64,000 nucleotides of DNA. Origin: Rhizobium sp. 9140 (GTDB lineage Bacteria; Pseudomonadota; Alphaproteobacteria; Rhizobiales; Rhizobiaceae). Where the stretch lies: positions 1,305,501-1,369,500 of the forward strand of contig NZ_FJUR01000001.1 in the NCBI RefSeq assembly GCF_900067135.1, written 5' to 3'. The notes beneath the pieces are model-generated. The model searched no databases. It saw nothing but the letters and a program-made list of their open reading frames with translations, and had not been told where the DNA came from. A program made the translations under genes and the position numbers. This document shows, piece by piece, positions 54,989 to 63,650 of this stretch. Every line of letters starts with the position of its first letter. Positions within the stretch are counted from its first letter, which is position 1.

Positions 54989-57295
54989 ATGAGATCCCTT
55001 GATGACATGCTGCCGGCAGCGAAAGCTGCCCGCGCGAGTGTTTCTGCGGTGAAGAACCGGCAGGGCGAGGCCGAAGGCGGCGCAGCCTTTCGCAAGGCGT
55101 TCGCCGATCTCGGGCACGCACGGGATACGAACGCGAAGACGCACGTGCCGGCCGGCCACGCCAAGACACAGTCGAATGAGCAGGCAAACGTGACGCCATC
55201 CGCGTCGTCTGCAACGACCGCTCAAGCAGGCACGTCGAATGCTGCGCAGCCGCGTGCGTCCGGAACCCATGTTCCGACTCCCTCGGAAGCAGAGCACAAA
55301 TCGGAACAGACGCTACATGCGGCTACCGCCCGTGGCACACCCGCAGCGACGTCGGAGACTTCCAGGGAGCCGTCCAAGGCTCCTGCCGGGAAGACCGATG
55401 CGCTCGCTCTTCTGTCTCTCACGACGGCAGACCAACCGCGAGACGCAGACGGAGAAACGGTCGATATTCCAACTCGATCGGCCGATGAACCCAGCGGGAA
55501 CCGTCCAGCCCCCGAAACGAAGGTGCAGGCGACGGTTGTCGGCGAGCGCATTGAAGGCAAGTCCGTGCCTGCCGGCAACCCGGAGAAGGCGCCGGTGGCC
55601 ACGGCATCCACAACGGCGCCCACCAGACCATCTGCTGCCGCAACGCTCTCCGCCACCCTCGCTCTCAAAGCCATAAAGGCCGATCCCGAGGCAACTCGTG
55701 CCGAAAATGTTGCGGCTGCCGCGACAGCGCCTGCGGACGACGAGACGAAGGTTGGAGTCGGCAAGAGCCTCGATACGGTCGAGACACCCTCGAAGGCAGT
55801 CTGGAAGACGAAGGAAAATATGGCCGCGCCACTGGTCAGTCGCGACCTCGAAACGCAGGCGCCCGTGGCAAGGCTTCGCGCCGTTATGCCGGAACGGACT
55901 GCAAAGGCTGCTTCTGTCGAGACGGCAACGATGCAAGAGGTGTCGGCTGCGGCCCCGTTCGAAATTCCGCGGGAGCCGGCTTCGGCCGCTGTCCTCGCGA
56001 ACGCCGCGAACCAGACTCCTGCAACGGCGGACTCCAAAGCTGGCTCGGAACCGGCAATGCCTGCGCTCGTGCAGGCGCTCGCTGCTGAAAAGACAGGTGC
56101 TACCCCGCCCTCAATTTCTGTCGAGGCCGCGGCCGAAAAAGTGCCTGTGCAGGTCGCAGTGTCGCCTCTAGCGCGCCCGACAAGGCGGTTGACGGCCGAG
56201 ATGCCGCCTGAAGCTGCGGAAGAGCCCGCGGGAACCTCGGCGCCTCTAGCGCGCCCGACAAGGCAGTTGACGGCCGAGATGCCGCCTGAAGCTGCGGAGG
56301 AGCCTGCGGCAGCATCCGTGCCGGACGAAGAGGTGGATATCCGCAGCCTCATGGCGATTCTCGGTCCGGCCGTGGCACAGCCGGTGGCGGATACGTCCGC
56401 CAGAACGGAAAATATCGAGGCCAAGCCCGGTGCGGATGCCGGTATGCCGGGCCTGAAGCTGGCGGGTGACAGGATCACAATCCCCATGGCTACGATGGCC
56501 GCAGCCGAGTCATCGACATTGCCAACGTCGACGGACGCCACGGATCAGGTCTTCCGTTTCGCGCGGGCGGATGGCAAAGCGAGCCCGATCTCTCTGCGAG
56601 CGGATGCCGACCGGCCCGTTTCCACAGCATCGAACGACCAGGCAAACACCAAGGCCGAGACCGTCACCGTGCTGGAAGCCCGGCGCTATCTCGGCATCGC
56701 ACCGACCCTCGGCAACCAGCTGCCGATGACGGCCAACGCGCAAGCCGTTGCTGCCGCGATCACGGGCAATGGCGATCCAACGCAGGGCCTCCAGGCGAAC
56801 ACCGGCATCGCAGGGCCGCAGGGCGCCACCGGCAAGGTGGTCAACACGCTCAAGATCCAGATGCATCCGATCGACCTCGGTCTCGTCACGGCCACGCTGC
56901 GCCTGCGCGACGACGAGTTGCAGATCGATCTTCGTGTCCAGACGGGTGACGCCTACCGGCAGCTCACCAACGATCAGGATGCGATGATCAAGGCGCTTCG
57001 CGCGCAGGGTTTCCAGGTCGATCAGGTCAATGTGATCTTCACCCCGTCGGACAGTTCCGGTGGAAATGACGGCTCGGGGCAACCACAGAGCAACCAGCAG
57101 CAGCCGTCGCAGAACGGACGCGACAGCCAGGGCGGCCTTGCGGCAGGCAATGGCGGAGAAGGCCGTAATGGCGGCGACGGCCGCAATGGCGCGGCGGGAC
57201 AGCGGAGTGCAGATGACGGGCGGACCAGACAAGACACGCGTCGTGAAACACCTGCGGCACCTCAGCCTGGCCTGTCTGACGAGCTTTATTTCTAG
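54989..57295 (+). CDS. fliK: flagellar hook-length control protein FliK
   Basis: This 768-residue protein has a long Ala/Pro/Thr/Glu-rich ruler region and a C-terminal Flg_hook domain at about 625-700 (LKIQMHPIDLGLVTATLRLRDDELQIDLRV ... DAMIKALRAQGFQVDQVNVIFTP). The end is Gly/Asn/Gln-rich. It measures hook length and triggers the FlhB switch. It was formerly called MotD in S. meliloti. A 26-residue tandem duplication lies at 393-444. Its 3' end overlaps the transglycosylase gene by 83 bp. Confidence 0.93.
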   Translation: MRSLDDMLPAAKAARASVSAVKNRQGEAEGGAAFRKAFADLGHARDTNAKTHVPAGHAKTQSNEQANVTPSASSATTAQAGTSNAAQPRASGTHVPTPSEAEHKSEQTLHAATARGTPAATSETSREPSKAPAGKTDALALLSLTTADQPRDADGETVDIPTRSADEPSGNRPAPETKVQATVVGERIEGKSVPAGNPEKAPVATASTTAPTRPSAAATLSATLALKAIKADPEATRAENVAAAATAPADDETKVGVGKSLDTVETPSKAVWKTKENMAAPLVSRDLETQAPVARLRAVMPERTAKAASVETATMQEVSAAAPFEIPREPASAAVLANAANQTPATADSKAGSEPAMPALVQALAAEKTGATPPSISVEAAAEKVPVQVAVSPLARPTRRLTAEMPPEAAEEPAGTSAPLARPTRQLTAEMPPEAAEEPAAASVPDEEVDIRSLMAILGPAVAQPVADTSARTENIEAKPGADAGMPGLKLAGDRITIPMATMAAAESSTLPTSTDATDQVFRFARADGKASPISLRADADRPVSTASNDQANTKAETVTVLEARRYLGIAPTLGNQLPMTANAQAVAAAITGNGDPTQGLQANTGIAGPQGATGKVVNTLKIQMHPIDLGLVTATLRLRDDELQIDLRVQTGDAYRQLTNDQDAMIKALRAQGFQVDQVNVIFTPSDSSGGNDGSGQPQSNQQQPSQNGRDSQGGLAAGNGGEGRNGGDGRNGAAGQRSADDGRTRQDTRRETPAAPQPGLSDELYF
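56165..56320 (+). repeat. 78-bp in-frame tandem duplication inside fliK
   Basis: Two adjacent 78-bp copies encode PLARPTRxLTAEMPPEAAEE plus six variable residues (residues 393-418 and 419-444). The copies differ at only a few bases, mostly at the 3' end, indicating a recent duplication that keeps the frame. Confidence 0.95.
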
Positions 57296-57821
57296 TGCTC
57301 CCATAGTCGCACACGCCGCATCCGGCTCGGATGCCGGCCTGTGCGAAAGCCAGATCGTCGCAGCCGCCGCCAAATACGGCATTCCCGAAGGTATCCTCTA
57401 TTCAGTCGGACTGACGGAAACGGGCCGCAAGGGTTCGTTGCAGCCCTATGCCATGAACATCGATGGCAAGGCTGTGTTCGCGTCGAGTGCGGGTGAGGTG
57501 CTGCAGAGGTTCGAAACGGCTCGGGCGGAAGGTGCCAAGCTCATTGATCTGGGTTGCATGCAGATCAATTATCGCTACCATGGAGAGAATTTCACGTCAC
57601 CTGAAGCGATGCTCGATCCGCGCGCAAACGTCGAATATGCCGCCCGCTTCCTTGCAAATCTCCATGCCCGCCACGAGACCTGGACCATGGCGGTCGCGCG
57701 GTATCATGCCGGTCCGAACAATGATCCTGCCCAGAAGCGATATGTCTGCCGCGTGATCGCAAATCTGGTCGCGACAGGTTACGGAAAATGGACGCCAAAC
57801 GCCGCGTCCTTCTGTCGTTAA
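57213..57821 (+). CDS. SLT-domain lytic transglycosylase, flagellar
   Basis: This 202-residue exported muramidase has a signal peptide (LSLACLTSFISSAPIVAHA). Its SLT domain has catalytic Glu69 in SVGLTETGRK, the GCMQINYRYH motif and a YAARFLANLH ... AVARYHAG block. It probably opens the peptidoglycan layer for rod assembly, a task done by the FlgJ C-terminal domain in enterobacteria. The start at 57213 lies inside the fliK 3' end and has GGAG six bases upstream. Confidence 0.88.
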   Translation: MTGGPDKTRVVKHLRHLSLACLTSFISSAPIVAHAASGSDAGLCESQIVAAAAKYGIPEGILYSVGLTETGRKGSLQPYAMNIDGKAVFASSAGEVLQRFETARAEGAKLIDLGCMQINYRYHGENFTSPEAMLDPRANVEYAARFLANLHARHETWTMAVARYHAGPNNDPAQKRYVCRVIANLVATGYGKWTPNAASFCR

Positions 57822-58114
57822 ACGTTCGTTGGTCACAACCTATACGATTTTAAATCGATGATTTGTTGCAGTGCAAACGCATAGTCTGAGTCGCAGAAAT
57901 AAGGCACGTGCAATGGCGCTCATTAACACGCGTTAACCTTTCCACAGAATTAATAGTCGGTGTATCGAAATGAACCACTATATATTGATCAAATCGGTGC
58001 GGGGACCCTGAGCTAGTACCATTTCTACCCACCAAAAGCCTCTAATTGTGACGAGGCGCCACGATTCGTACCAATGACGTATTGGAAAACACCATACTGA
58101 TTCGGAGCGGACGA

Positions 58115-58786
58115 ATGATCGTAGTGGTTGATGAACGTGAACTTGTAAAAGATGGATACACCTCTCTCTTCGGACGGGAAGGCGTACCCTCCACCGGGTT
58201 TGATCCCAAGGAATTCGGCGACTGGGTCTCCACCGCCGCCGACAGCGATATCGACGCCGTCGAGGTGTTCCTGATCGGCCAGGGCGAACGGGCCATGACG
58301 CTGCCCCGCGCCATCCGCGATCGTTCCACGGCCCCGGTCATCGCCATCAGCGACACGCCGTCGCTGGAAGCCACGCTCGCCTTCTTCGACTGCGGAGTCG
58401 ATGACGTCGTGCGCAAGCCGGTCCATCCCCGCGAGATCCTCGCCCGTGCGGCGGCCATTCGCCGCCGCCTCAAGTCCCTGTCCAACTACACCGATATCGG
58501 TGCGATCCGCGTCTTTTCGGACGGCCGCGATCCCGAGATCGAAGGCGATACCTTCGCCCTGCCGCGCCGCGAGCGCCGCATCCTGGAATATCTGGTCGCC
58601 AACCGCGGCCGGCGCGTTTCCAAGTCGCAGATCTTCAACGCGATCTACGGCATCTTCGACGAAGACGTCGAAGAGAACGTCGTCGAGAGCCACATCAGCA
58701 AGCTGCGCAAGAAGCTGCGCAAGAAGCTGGGCTTCGACCCGATCGATAGCAAGCGCTTCCTGGGCTACTGCATCGACTGGAGCTGA
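58115..58786 (+). CDS. rem: flagellar transcriptional regulator Rem
   Basis: This 223-residue OmpR-like regulator has an N-terminal receiver-like domain (about 1-115) and a C-terminal winged helix (about 125-220, [31 protein letters not shown] ... [18 protein letters not shown]). The receiver lacks the usual DD pair and the phosphoacceptor Asp, so it is probably not phosphorylated. Length and context match Rem of S. meliloti, the activator of class II flagellar genes under VisNR. GGAG lies eight bases before the ATG. Confidence 0.93.
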   Translation: MIVVVDERELVKDGYTSLFGREGVPSTGFDPKEFGDWVSTAADSDIDAVEVFLIGQGERAMTLPRAIRDRSTAPVIAISDTPSLEATLAFFDCGVDDVVRKPVHPREILARAAAIRRRLKSLSNYTDIGAIRVFSDGRDPEIEGDTFALPRRERRILEYLVANRGRRVSKSQIFNAIYGIFDEDVEENVVESHISKLRKKLRKKLGFDPIDSKRFLGYCIDWS

Positions 58787-58815
58787 GGCTCTATCTTCTA
58801 CCCCGGTTTCTGTGG

Positions 58816-58886
58816 GAGCCATGGGGTCTTTCGAAAGCGAACGACGAGGGTTCGCAATCGGGAGGCGCCATGGCTCTTTCTCGTTT
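58816..58886 (+). terminator. structured region downstream of rem (possible terminator)
   Basis: GAGCCATGG (58816-58824) and CCATGGCTC (58868-58876) are perfect complements with a 43-nt loop that contains smaller hairpins, followed by TTTCTCGTTTT. It could be the rem terminator or a structured 3' element. Confidence 0.45.
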
Positions 58887-58962
58887 TAGTATACTGATTT
58901 TCTTGCAGAATTCGCATTCGATGTTTTGCTTTCGACGCTGCGGCAGGCAGCCTGAACAGGTT

Positions 58963-58983
58963 CACGCAAGGCTTGCTTCCTAG
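58963..58983 (+). promoter_or_regulatory. flagellar upstream element at flgE
   Basis: CACGCAAG-N8-CCTAG, followed by TGTCGCC, ends 32 bp before the flgE ATG. The blocks are identical to those at flgB and motA. Confidence 0.65.
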
Positions 58984-59015
58984 TGTCGCCAAGACGAACG
59001 AAACGAGGATTGGAC

Positions 59016-60218
59016 ATGAGTCTCTTTGGAATGATGCAGACCGGCGGTTCCGGCATGAACGCACAGGCCAACCGCCTTAGCACCGTCGCGGAGAACATCG
59101 CGAATGTCAGCACCACTGGCTACAAGCGCTCATCGACGGAATTTTCCTCGTTGATCCTGCCAGCCACGGGTGGAAGCTACAATTCCGGTGGCGTCGAGAC
59201 GAAGGTTCGCCGCAGCATCGAGAACGAAGGCGCCACGGTCACCACGACATCCGGCTCCGATCTGCGGATCAACGGCGAGGGCTTCTTCGTCGTATCGGAT
59301 GCGACCGGCAGCCCCTACATGACCCGCGCCGGCGCCTTTACCAAAAACGAAGATGGCAACCTGATCAATTCGGGTGGTTACGCCCTTCAGGGTTATGCCT
59401 ATGTCAATGGCCAAGCGCCGACGGCTGTGGCCAACAGCTTCGACGGTCTGACGAACATCAATCTCTCGTCCGGTGGCCTGACGGCAACAGGAACGACAGT
59501 TGCAGCCTTCGGTGCCAACTTGGACTCGCGGACGACGGCAGGTGATCCTGCATCCACGACCTCGTTGAGCGTCTACGACACGCAGGGCAATGCGCGCGTC
59601 CTCGACATTTCCTACACGAAGAGCGGAACCAACGCCTGGAACGTCGCCGTGACGGATCGCGCCACAGGTGACGCGCTCGGCGCGACCACGATGTCCTTCG
59701 AAGCAGACGGCAGCCTGACGACGTCGCCTGTCACGGTCACGACGACCGAGCAGACATATGCCGGTGCCAAGCTCAACGAGATCACGCTCGATCTGTCCAA
59801 GACGACCCAGCTGGGCTCTGCCTTCACGCCCGTACCCGGAGACAAGGACGGAAACGCGCCGAGCGCCGTTGCCGGCTTCGAGATCGACAAGGAAGGTATC
59901 GTCTACGTTCGCTACGAAAACAACGATCTGGATCCCCGTTATCGCCTGGCCCTCGCAACGGTTCAGAGCGTCAACAACCTCGAGCCGCAGACCGGCAACG
60001 TCTATCTGGCAGGATCCTCATCCGGCGAAGTTTCCGTTGGTTATGCGGGTACCGGACAGTTCGGCGGCGTTCAGGATAACGCTCTCGAAGGTTCCAACGT
60101 CGATATCGCTGACGAACTGACAGCGATGATCGAATCCCAGCGCAGCTACACGGCAAATTCCAAGGTCTTCCAGACAGGCGCCGACCTTCTGGACGTCCTG
60201 GTCAACCTCAAGCGCTGA
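59016..60218 (+). CDS. flgE: flagellar hook protein FlgE
   Basis: This 400-residue hook protein has the N-terminal axial motif SLFGMMQTGGSGMNAQANRLSTVAENIANVSTTGYKRSSTEF. The C-terminal partner is EGSNVDIADELTAMIESQRSYTANSKVFQTGADLLDVLVNLKR. The ATG at 59016 with AGGA upstream is chosen over an ATG-like start at 58983 that lies within the promoter element. flgK and flgL follow. Confidence 0.97.
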   Translation: MSLFGMMQTGGSGMNAQANRLSTVAENIANVSTTGYKRSSTEFSSLILPATGGSYNSGGVETKVRRSIENEGATVTTTSGSDLRINGEGFFVVSDATGSPYMTRAGAFTKNEDGNLINSGGYALQGYAYVNGQAPTAVANSFDGLTNINLSSGGLTATGTTVAAFGANLDSRTTAGDPASTTSLSVYDTQGNARVLDISYTKSGTNAWNVAVTDRATGDALGATTMSFEADGSLTTSPVTVTTTEQTYAGAKLNEITLDLSKTTQLGSAFTPVPGDKDGNAPSAVAGFEIDKEGIVYVRYENNDLDPRYRLALATVQSVNNLEPQTGNVYLAGSSSGEVSVGYAGTGQFGGVQDNALEGSNVDIADELTAMIESQRSYTANSKVFQTGADLLDVLVNLKR

Positions 60219-60241
60219 TCTAGAAAAGGACGGGCTCCGTC

Positions 60242-61720
60242 ATGTCTCTTGCTTCTGCCATTACCACGGCTCAGACGATCTTCAGCAATACCGGCAAGCA
60301 GACGGCCGTCGTATCGCAGAACATCGCGAATGTCGGCAGCGCCGACTACTCGCGTCGTCTCGCCATGATGGGCGTAGACAACGACGGACAGCCTTATCTC
60401 AAGGTGCAGCGCGCCCAGAACGACGCGCTGTTCAAGCAGACCGTTGCCAGCATCTCGGACAATGCGGGGCAGTCGCGGTTGTTGTTCGGTCTCCAGCAGA
60501 TACAGTCGGCTTTCGGCGGCGCGGATTATCCGACGTCGCCGTCGACCTACATGACCGCCTTCCGCAGCAGTCTTCAGACGTTCGCCGCATCGCCCAGCAG
60601 CATCACGATCGCGAGATCCGCCGTTGCGGACGCGCGAGACGTTGCAAACGCCTTGAACTCCGCCTCCACGGTCATCGATCAGGTCAAGGCGACGACGGAC
60701 AAGGAGATCGGTGAGCAGGTGGTGCAGCTCAACGAATATCTCTCGGCCTTCGAAAAGGTGAACTATACCGTCATCGGAATGCTGGCCAATGGCAAGGATG
60801 CGAGCGATGCGCTCGACAAGCGGGACTCGCTCCTGAAGTCGATCGCCGGCATCGTCGGAATCTCGACCACCGTGCGCCAGAGCATGGACACCGTCATCTA
60901 TACGAGCGATGGCAGCGTGCTCTTCGAAACGTCGGCACGCAAGGTCGAACTGGTCGGCAAGGACGGGTCTTCGTCTCCGCCGTTTCATGTGGAGATCGAC
61001 AATGAAGAGCTGAAGCCCGGCATCGGTGGCAACACCTCGGCGCAGGGAACCCTCGCAGCTCTCTTTCAGCTGCGCGACGATATCGCACCCATGATGCAGA
61101 ACCAGCTGGACGAGATCGCCCGCGGTCTCATCGTCGCCTTCCGTGAGACGGACCAGACGCTTGCCGTTGAAGATCGGGAGCCGGGATTGGCGGGTCTCTT
61201 CATTGAACCGGATAGCACGGGAAAACCCATGCCCATTCCGACGTCGGGCACGATATCCTCAGGTCTCGCCGGACGCATTACGATCAACGCTACGATCGAC
61301 GACAATCCTATGCTGTTGCGGGACGGCGGTTTTAACAGCACGCCCGCCTCCACCAACTACACGTACAACACAGACGGTGTTGCGGCCTATACCGGTCGCC
61401 TCGACGGCCTCATCGAACAGATGGGAACGCCGCAGGCGTTCGATGCCACGGCGGATATCGGCGGAACCGCAACCCTCATGGGCTACGCCTCCAACTCGAT
61501 CGGCTGGATCGAGCAGCTGCGCAAGGCGGCAACCTCTGCCGACGAGACCAAGGGCGCTATGCTGGCCCAGATGCAGCAGACGCTGAGCAACGAAACCGGT
61601 GTCAGTCTTGACGAGGAATTGTCGCTGATGCTCGATCTCGAGCAGTCCTACAAAGCGTCGGCAAAGCTGATGACCACGGTGGACGAGATGCTCAAATCCC
61701 TGCTGGACATGGTGAGATAA
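60242..61720 (+). CDS. flgK: hook-associated protein FlgK (HAP1)
   Basis: This 492-residue hook-filament junction protein has the N-terminal motif ITTAQTIFSNTGKQTAVVSQNIANVGSADYSRR. The C-terminus is VSLDEELSLMLDLEQSYKASAKLMTTVDEMLKSLLDMV, the characteristic FlgK ending. It lies 23 bp after flgE and overlaps nothing; flgL starts 1 bp later. Confidence 0.95.
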   Translation: MSLASAITTAQTIFSNTGKQTAVVSQNIANVGSADYSRRLAMMGVDNDGQPYLKVQRAQNDALFKQTVASISDNAGQSRLLFGLQQIQSAFGGADYPTSPSTYMTAFRSSLQTFAASPSSITIARSAVADARDVANALNSASTVIDQVKATTDKEIGEQVVQLNEYLSAFEKVNYTVIGMLANGKDASDALDKRDSLLKSIAGIVGISTTVRQSMDTVIYTSDGSVLFETSARKVELVGKDGSSSPPFHVEIDNEELKPGIGGNTSAQGTLAALFQLRDDIAPMMQNQLDEIARGLIVAFRETDQTLAVEDREPGLAGLFIEPDSTGKPMPIPTSGTISSGLAGRITINATIDDNPMLLRDGGFNSTPASTNYTYNTDGVAAYTGRLDGLIEQMGTPQAFDATADIGGTATLMGYASNSIGWIEQLRKAATSADETKGAMLAQMQQTLSNETGVSLDEELSLMLDLEQSYKASAKLMTTVDEMLKSLLDMVR

Positions 61721-61721
61721 G

Positions 61722-62819
61722 ATGAAGACGTCATTCATTTCCAACCTGGCGGTTCAGAACGCCATGCGGCTCAGCGTCCAGCGCGGCCAGTCCGAAGTCG
61801 TGAAGCTCCAGCAGGAAGTCACGACCGGCATTCATGCCGATCCGGGCGCGGCTCTCGGTTCCAGCGCGGCGCGGCTCGTCAGCCTGAAGGACGAGCTGCA
61901 GCGTCTGGCCAACATCAAGGACACGAATGCACTCGTAACCCAGCGTCTCTCGACATCGCAGCTTGCCGTCGAATCGATGCGCAAGGCGGGCGAGGAAATG
62001 AACACCACGCTGGTGGGGAGCATGGGCGTCGACGACGCCTCGCGGCTTGCCAACACGAAGACGGCTCTCACCTCGACGTTTAACGCGTTCTTTGTCGCGG
62101 CAAACTCCCAGTCGAACGGAGAATACCTTCTTTCCGGCCTGAATTCCGACGCCAGGCCGCTGACGCCTTACGCCGAGAACGCGGCCGCCAAGCAAACCTT
62201 CGCCGACGCGTTCGAAAGCTTCAAGCTGGAGAACAACAGCAATCCTGCCAACGCGACGATCACGGGGTATCGCGACCTCTCCGCGGATCAGATGAAGGAC
62301 TTCATCGATCGCAAGATCGTGCCTCTCTACGTGGGCGATACGAGCGCCGGTGAAAACGCGGTTCCCGATCAGTGGATGACAGATTGGTCGCAGGCGTCGG
62401 ACAAGAATGTCCAGAGCCGAATTTCCGGATCCGAAGTCGTATCGACGACGACGAACGCCAACGAGGCGGGTGTCCGTAAGATGGTGCTGGCTTCCGTGAT
62501 CGCCTCCCAGCTGCTGGCCGAGGATCTCTCCAGCCAGGCGCGCCAGGTCGTCAACCAGACGGCGCAGAACTATACCCAGCAGGCAATTTCCGGCTTGATC
62601 AGCATGGGAAGCGATCTCGGTACGTCCGAGGGGCGCGTCGCCAAGGCCAATGCGTTGCTGGACTCCCAGACGAAGCTGCTCACCACGCACGTCAGCGACC
62701 TCGAAGGTGTCGATCCCTATGAGGCGACCACGCGAATGAAGGCCCTGATGACGCAGATCGAGACGTCTTACACGCTCACGTCGCGAATGCAGCAGTTGAG
62801 CTTGATCAATTTCCTCTGA
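61722..62819 (+). CDS. flgL: hook-associated protein FlgL (HAP3)
   Basis: This 365-residue protein is flagellin-like at its ends: AVQNAMRLSVQRGQSEVVKLQQEVTTGIHADPGAALG at the N-terminus and EATTRMKALMTQIETSYTLTSRMQQLSLINFL at the C-terminus. It connects FlgK to the filament. The ATG at 61722 follows the flgK stop directly. Confidence 0.94.
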   Translation: MKTSFISNLAVQNAMRLSVQRGQSEVVKLQQEVTTGIHADPGAALGSSAARLVSLKDELQRLANIKDTNALVTQRLSTSQLAVESMRKAGEEMNTTLVGSMGVDDASRLANTKTALTSTFNAFFVAANSQSNGEYLLSGLNSDARPLTPYAENAAAKQTFADAFESFKLENNSNPANATITGYRDLSADQMKDFIDRKIVPLYVGDTSAGENAVPDQWMTDWSQASDKNVQSRISGSEVVSTTTNANEAGVRKMVLASVIASQLLAEDLSSQARQVVNQTAQNYTQQAISGLISMGSDLGTSEGRVAKANALLDSQTKLLTTHVSDLEGVDPYEATTRMKALMTQIETSYTLTSRMQQLSLINFL

Positions 62820-62856
62820 TGCGAAGAGGCCTTAGACAAACATGAGGGATGTCTGA

Positions 62857-63204
62857 ATGTATCAGTTTTCGTATGCCGAGATCATGGAGGACGGCGTTGC
62901 CGACTCCAAGGATCGTGAGCGGCAAGTCCTCGACCGTTCGATCGCACTTCTCGCATCTGCCAGCCTGCAGAAGGGGTACTCCCGAGAAGCGATCGAAGCG
63001 GTCTACTACACGCGGCGCCTCTGGATCCGTTTCATCGAGGATCTGCGTGCGCCCGACAATCAGCTGAACGAAGAGCTGCGTGCCAATCTCATCTCCATTG
63101 CCATCTGGATTCTGAACGAAACCGAGAAGATCCGCAAACGCGAATCCTCGAACTTCCAGGGCATCATCGACATCACAACCATCATCAGGGATGGACTGAA
63201 ATGA
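62857..63204 (+). CDS. flaF: flagellar biosynthesis regulator FlaF
   Basis: This 115-residue alphaproteobacterial protein has family sequence [30 protein letters not shown] and [42 protein letters not shown]. In Caulobacter FlaF is needed for flagellin translation/secretion and works opposite to FlbT. Its stop overlaps the flbT ATG by four bases. Confidence 0.94.
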   Translation: MYQFSYAEIMEDGVADSKDRERQVLDRSIALLASASLQKGYSREAIEAVYYTRRLWIRFIEDLRAPDNQLNEELRANLISIAIWILNETEKIRKRESSNFQGIIDITTIIRDGLK

Positions 63205-63650
63205 AAAGCACACTGCGCATCTCGCTGAAGTCGGGCGAACGGATCTTTGTGAATGGCGCCGTTCTGCGGGTCGATCGCAAGGTGGCGGTCGAGTTCCTGA
63301 ACGATGTCACCTTCCTGCTCGAAAATCACGTCCTCCAGCCGGAGGACGCGACCACCCCGTTGCGTCAGCTCTATTTCATCGCCCAGATGATCCTGATCAA
63401 CCCGGAAGGTGCCGAGCAGTCGACCATCATGTTCCGCAAGTCGATCGTCATGCTGCTGAATTGCTTCAAGAACGACGAGATCCTGTCCGAACTGAAGCGC
63501 GTCGACGGTCTCGTCATGCAGGGTCGTGCCTTCGACGCCCTGAAGGCGATCCGTGGTCTCTACCCGATCGAAGACAAGATCCTCAACGCCCAGGAAATGG
63601 CGCCGGCGATGATCGAACACATCCGTAAGGAGATTGCACCATGGCGGTAG
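63201..63650 (+). CDS. flbT: flagellin post-transcriptional regulator FlbT
   Basis: This 149-residue protein has family blocks [63 protein letters not shown] and [25 protein letters not shown]. In Caulobacter FlbT binds the 5' leader of flagellin mRNA and destabilises it. The flagellin leaders in this window carry candidate structured sites. It is coupled to flaF and to flgD. Confidence 0.94.
   Translation: MKSTLRISLKSGERIFVNGAVLRVDRKVAVEFLNDVTFLLENHVLQPEDATTPLRQLYFIAQMILINPEGAEQSTIMFRKSIVMLLNCFKNDEILSELKRVDGLVMQGRAFDALKAIRGLYPIEDKILNAQEMAPAMIEHIRKEIAPWR

Noticed and set aside
57923..57937. TTAA-N6-TTAAC upstream of rem as a CtrA box
   Set aside because: The spacer is 6 rather than 7 bp, so it does not meet the consensus; not listed as a site.
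58951..58980. GG-N10-GC spacing upstream of flgE resembling a sigma54 promoter
   Set aside because: The flgB and motA copies of the conserved element lack the GG/GC pair, so the match at flgE is likely chance.
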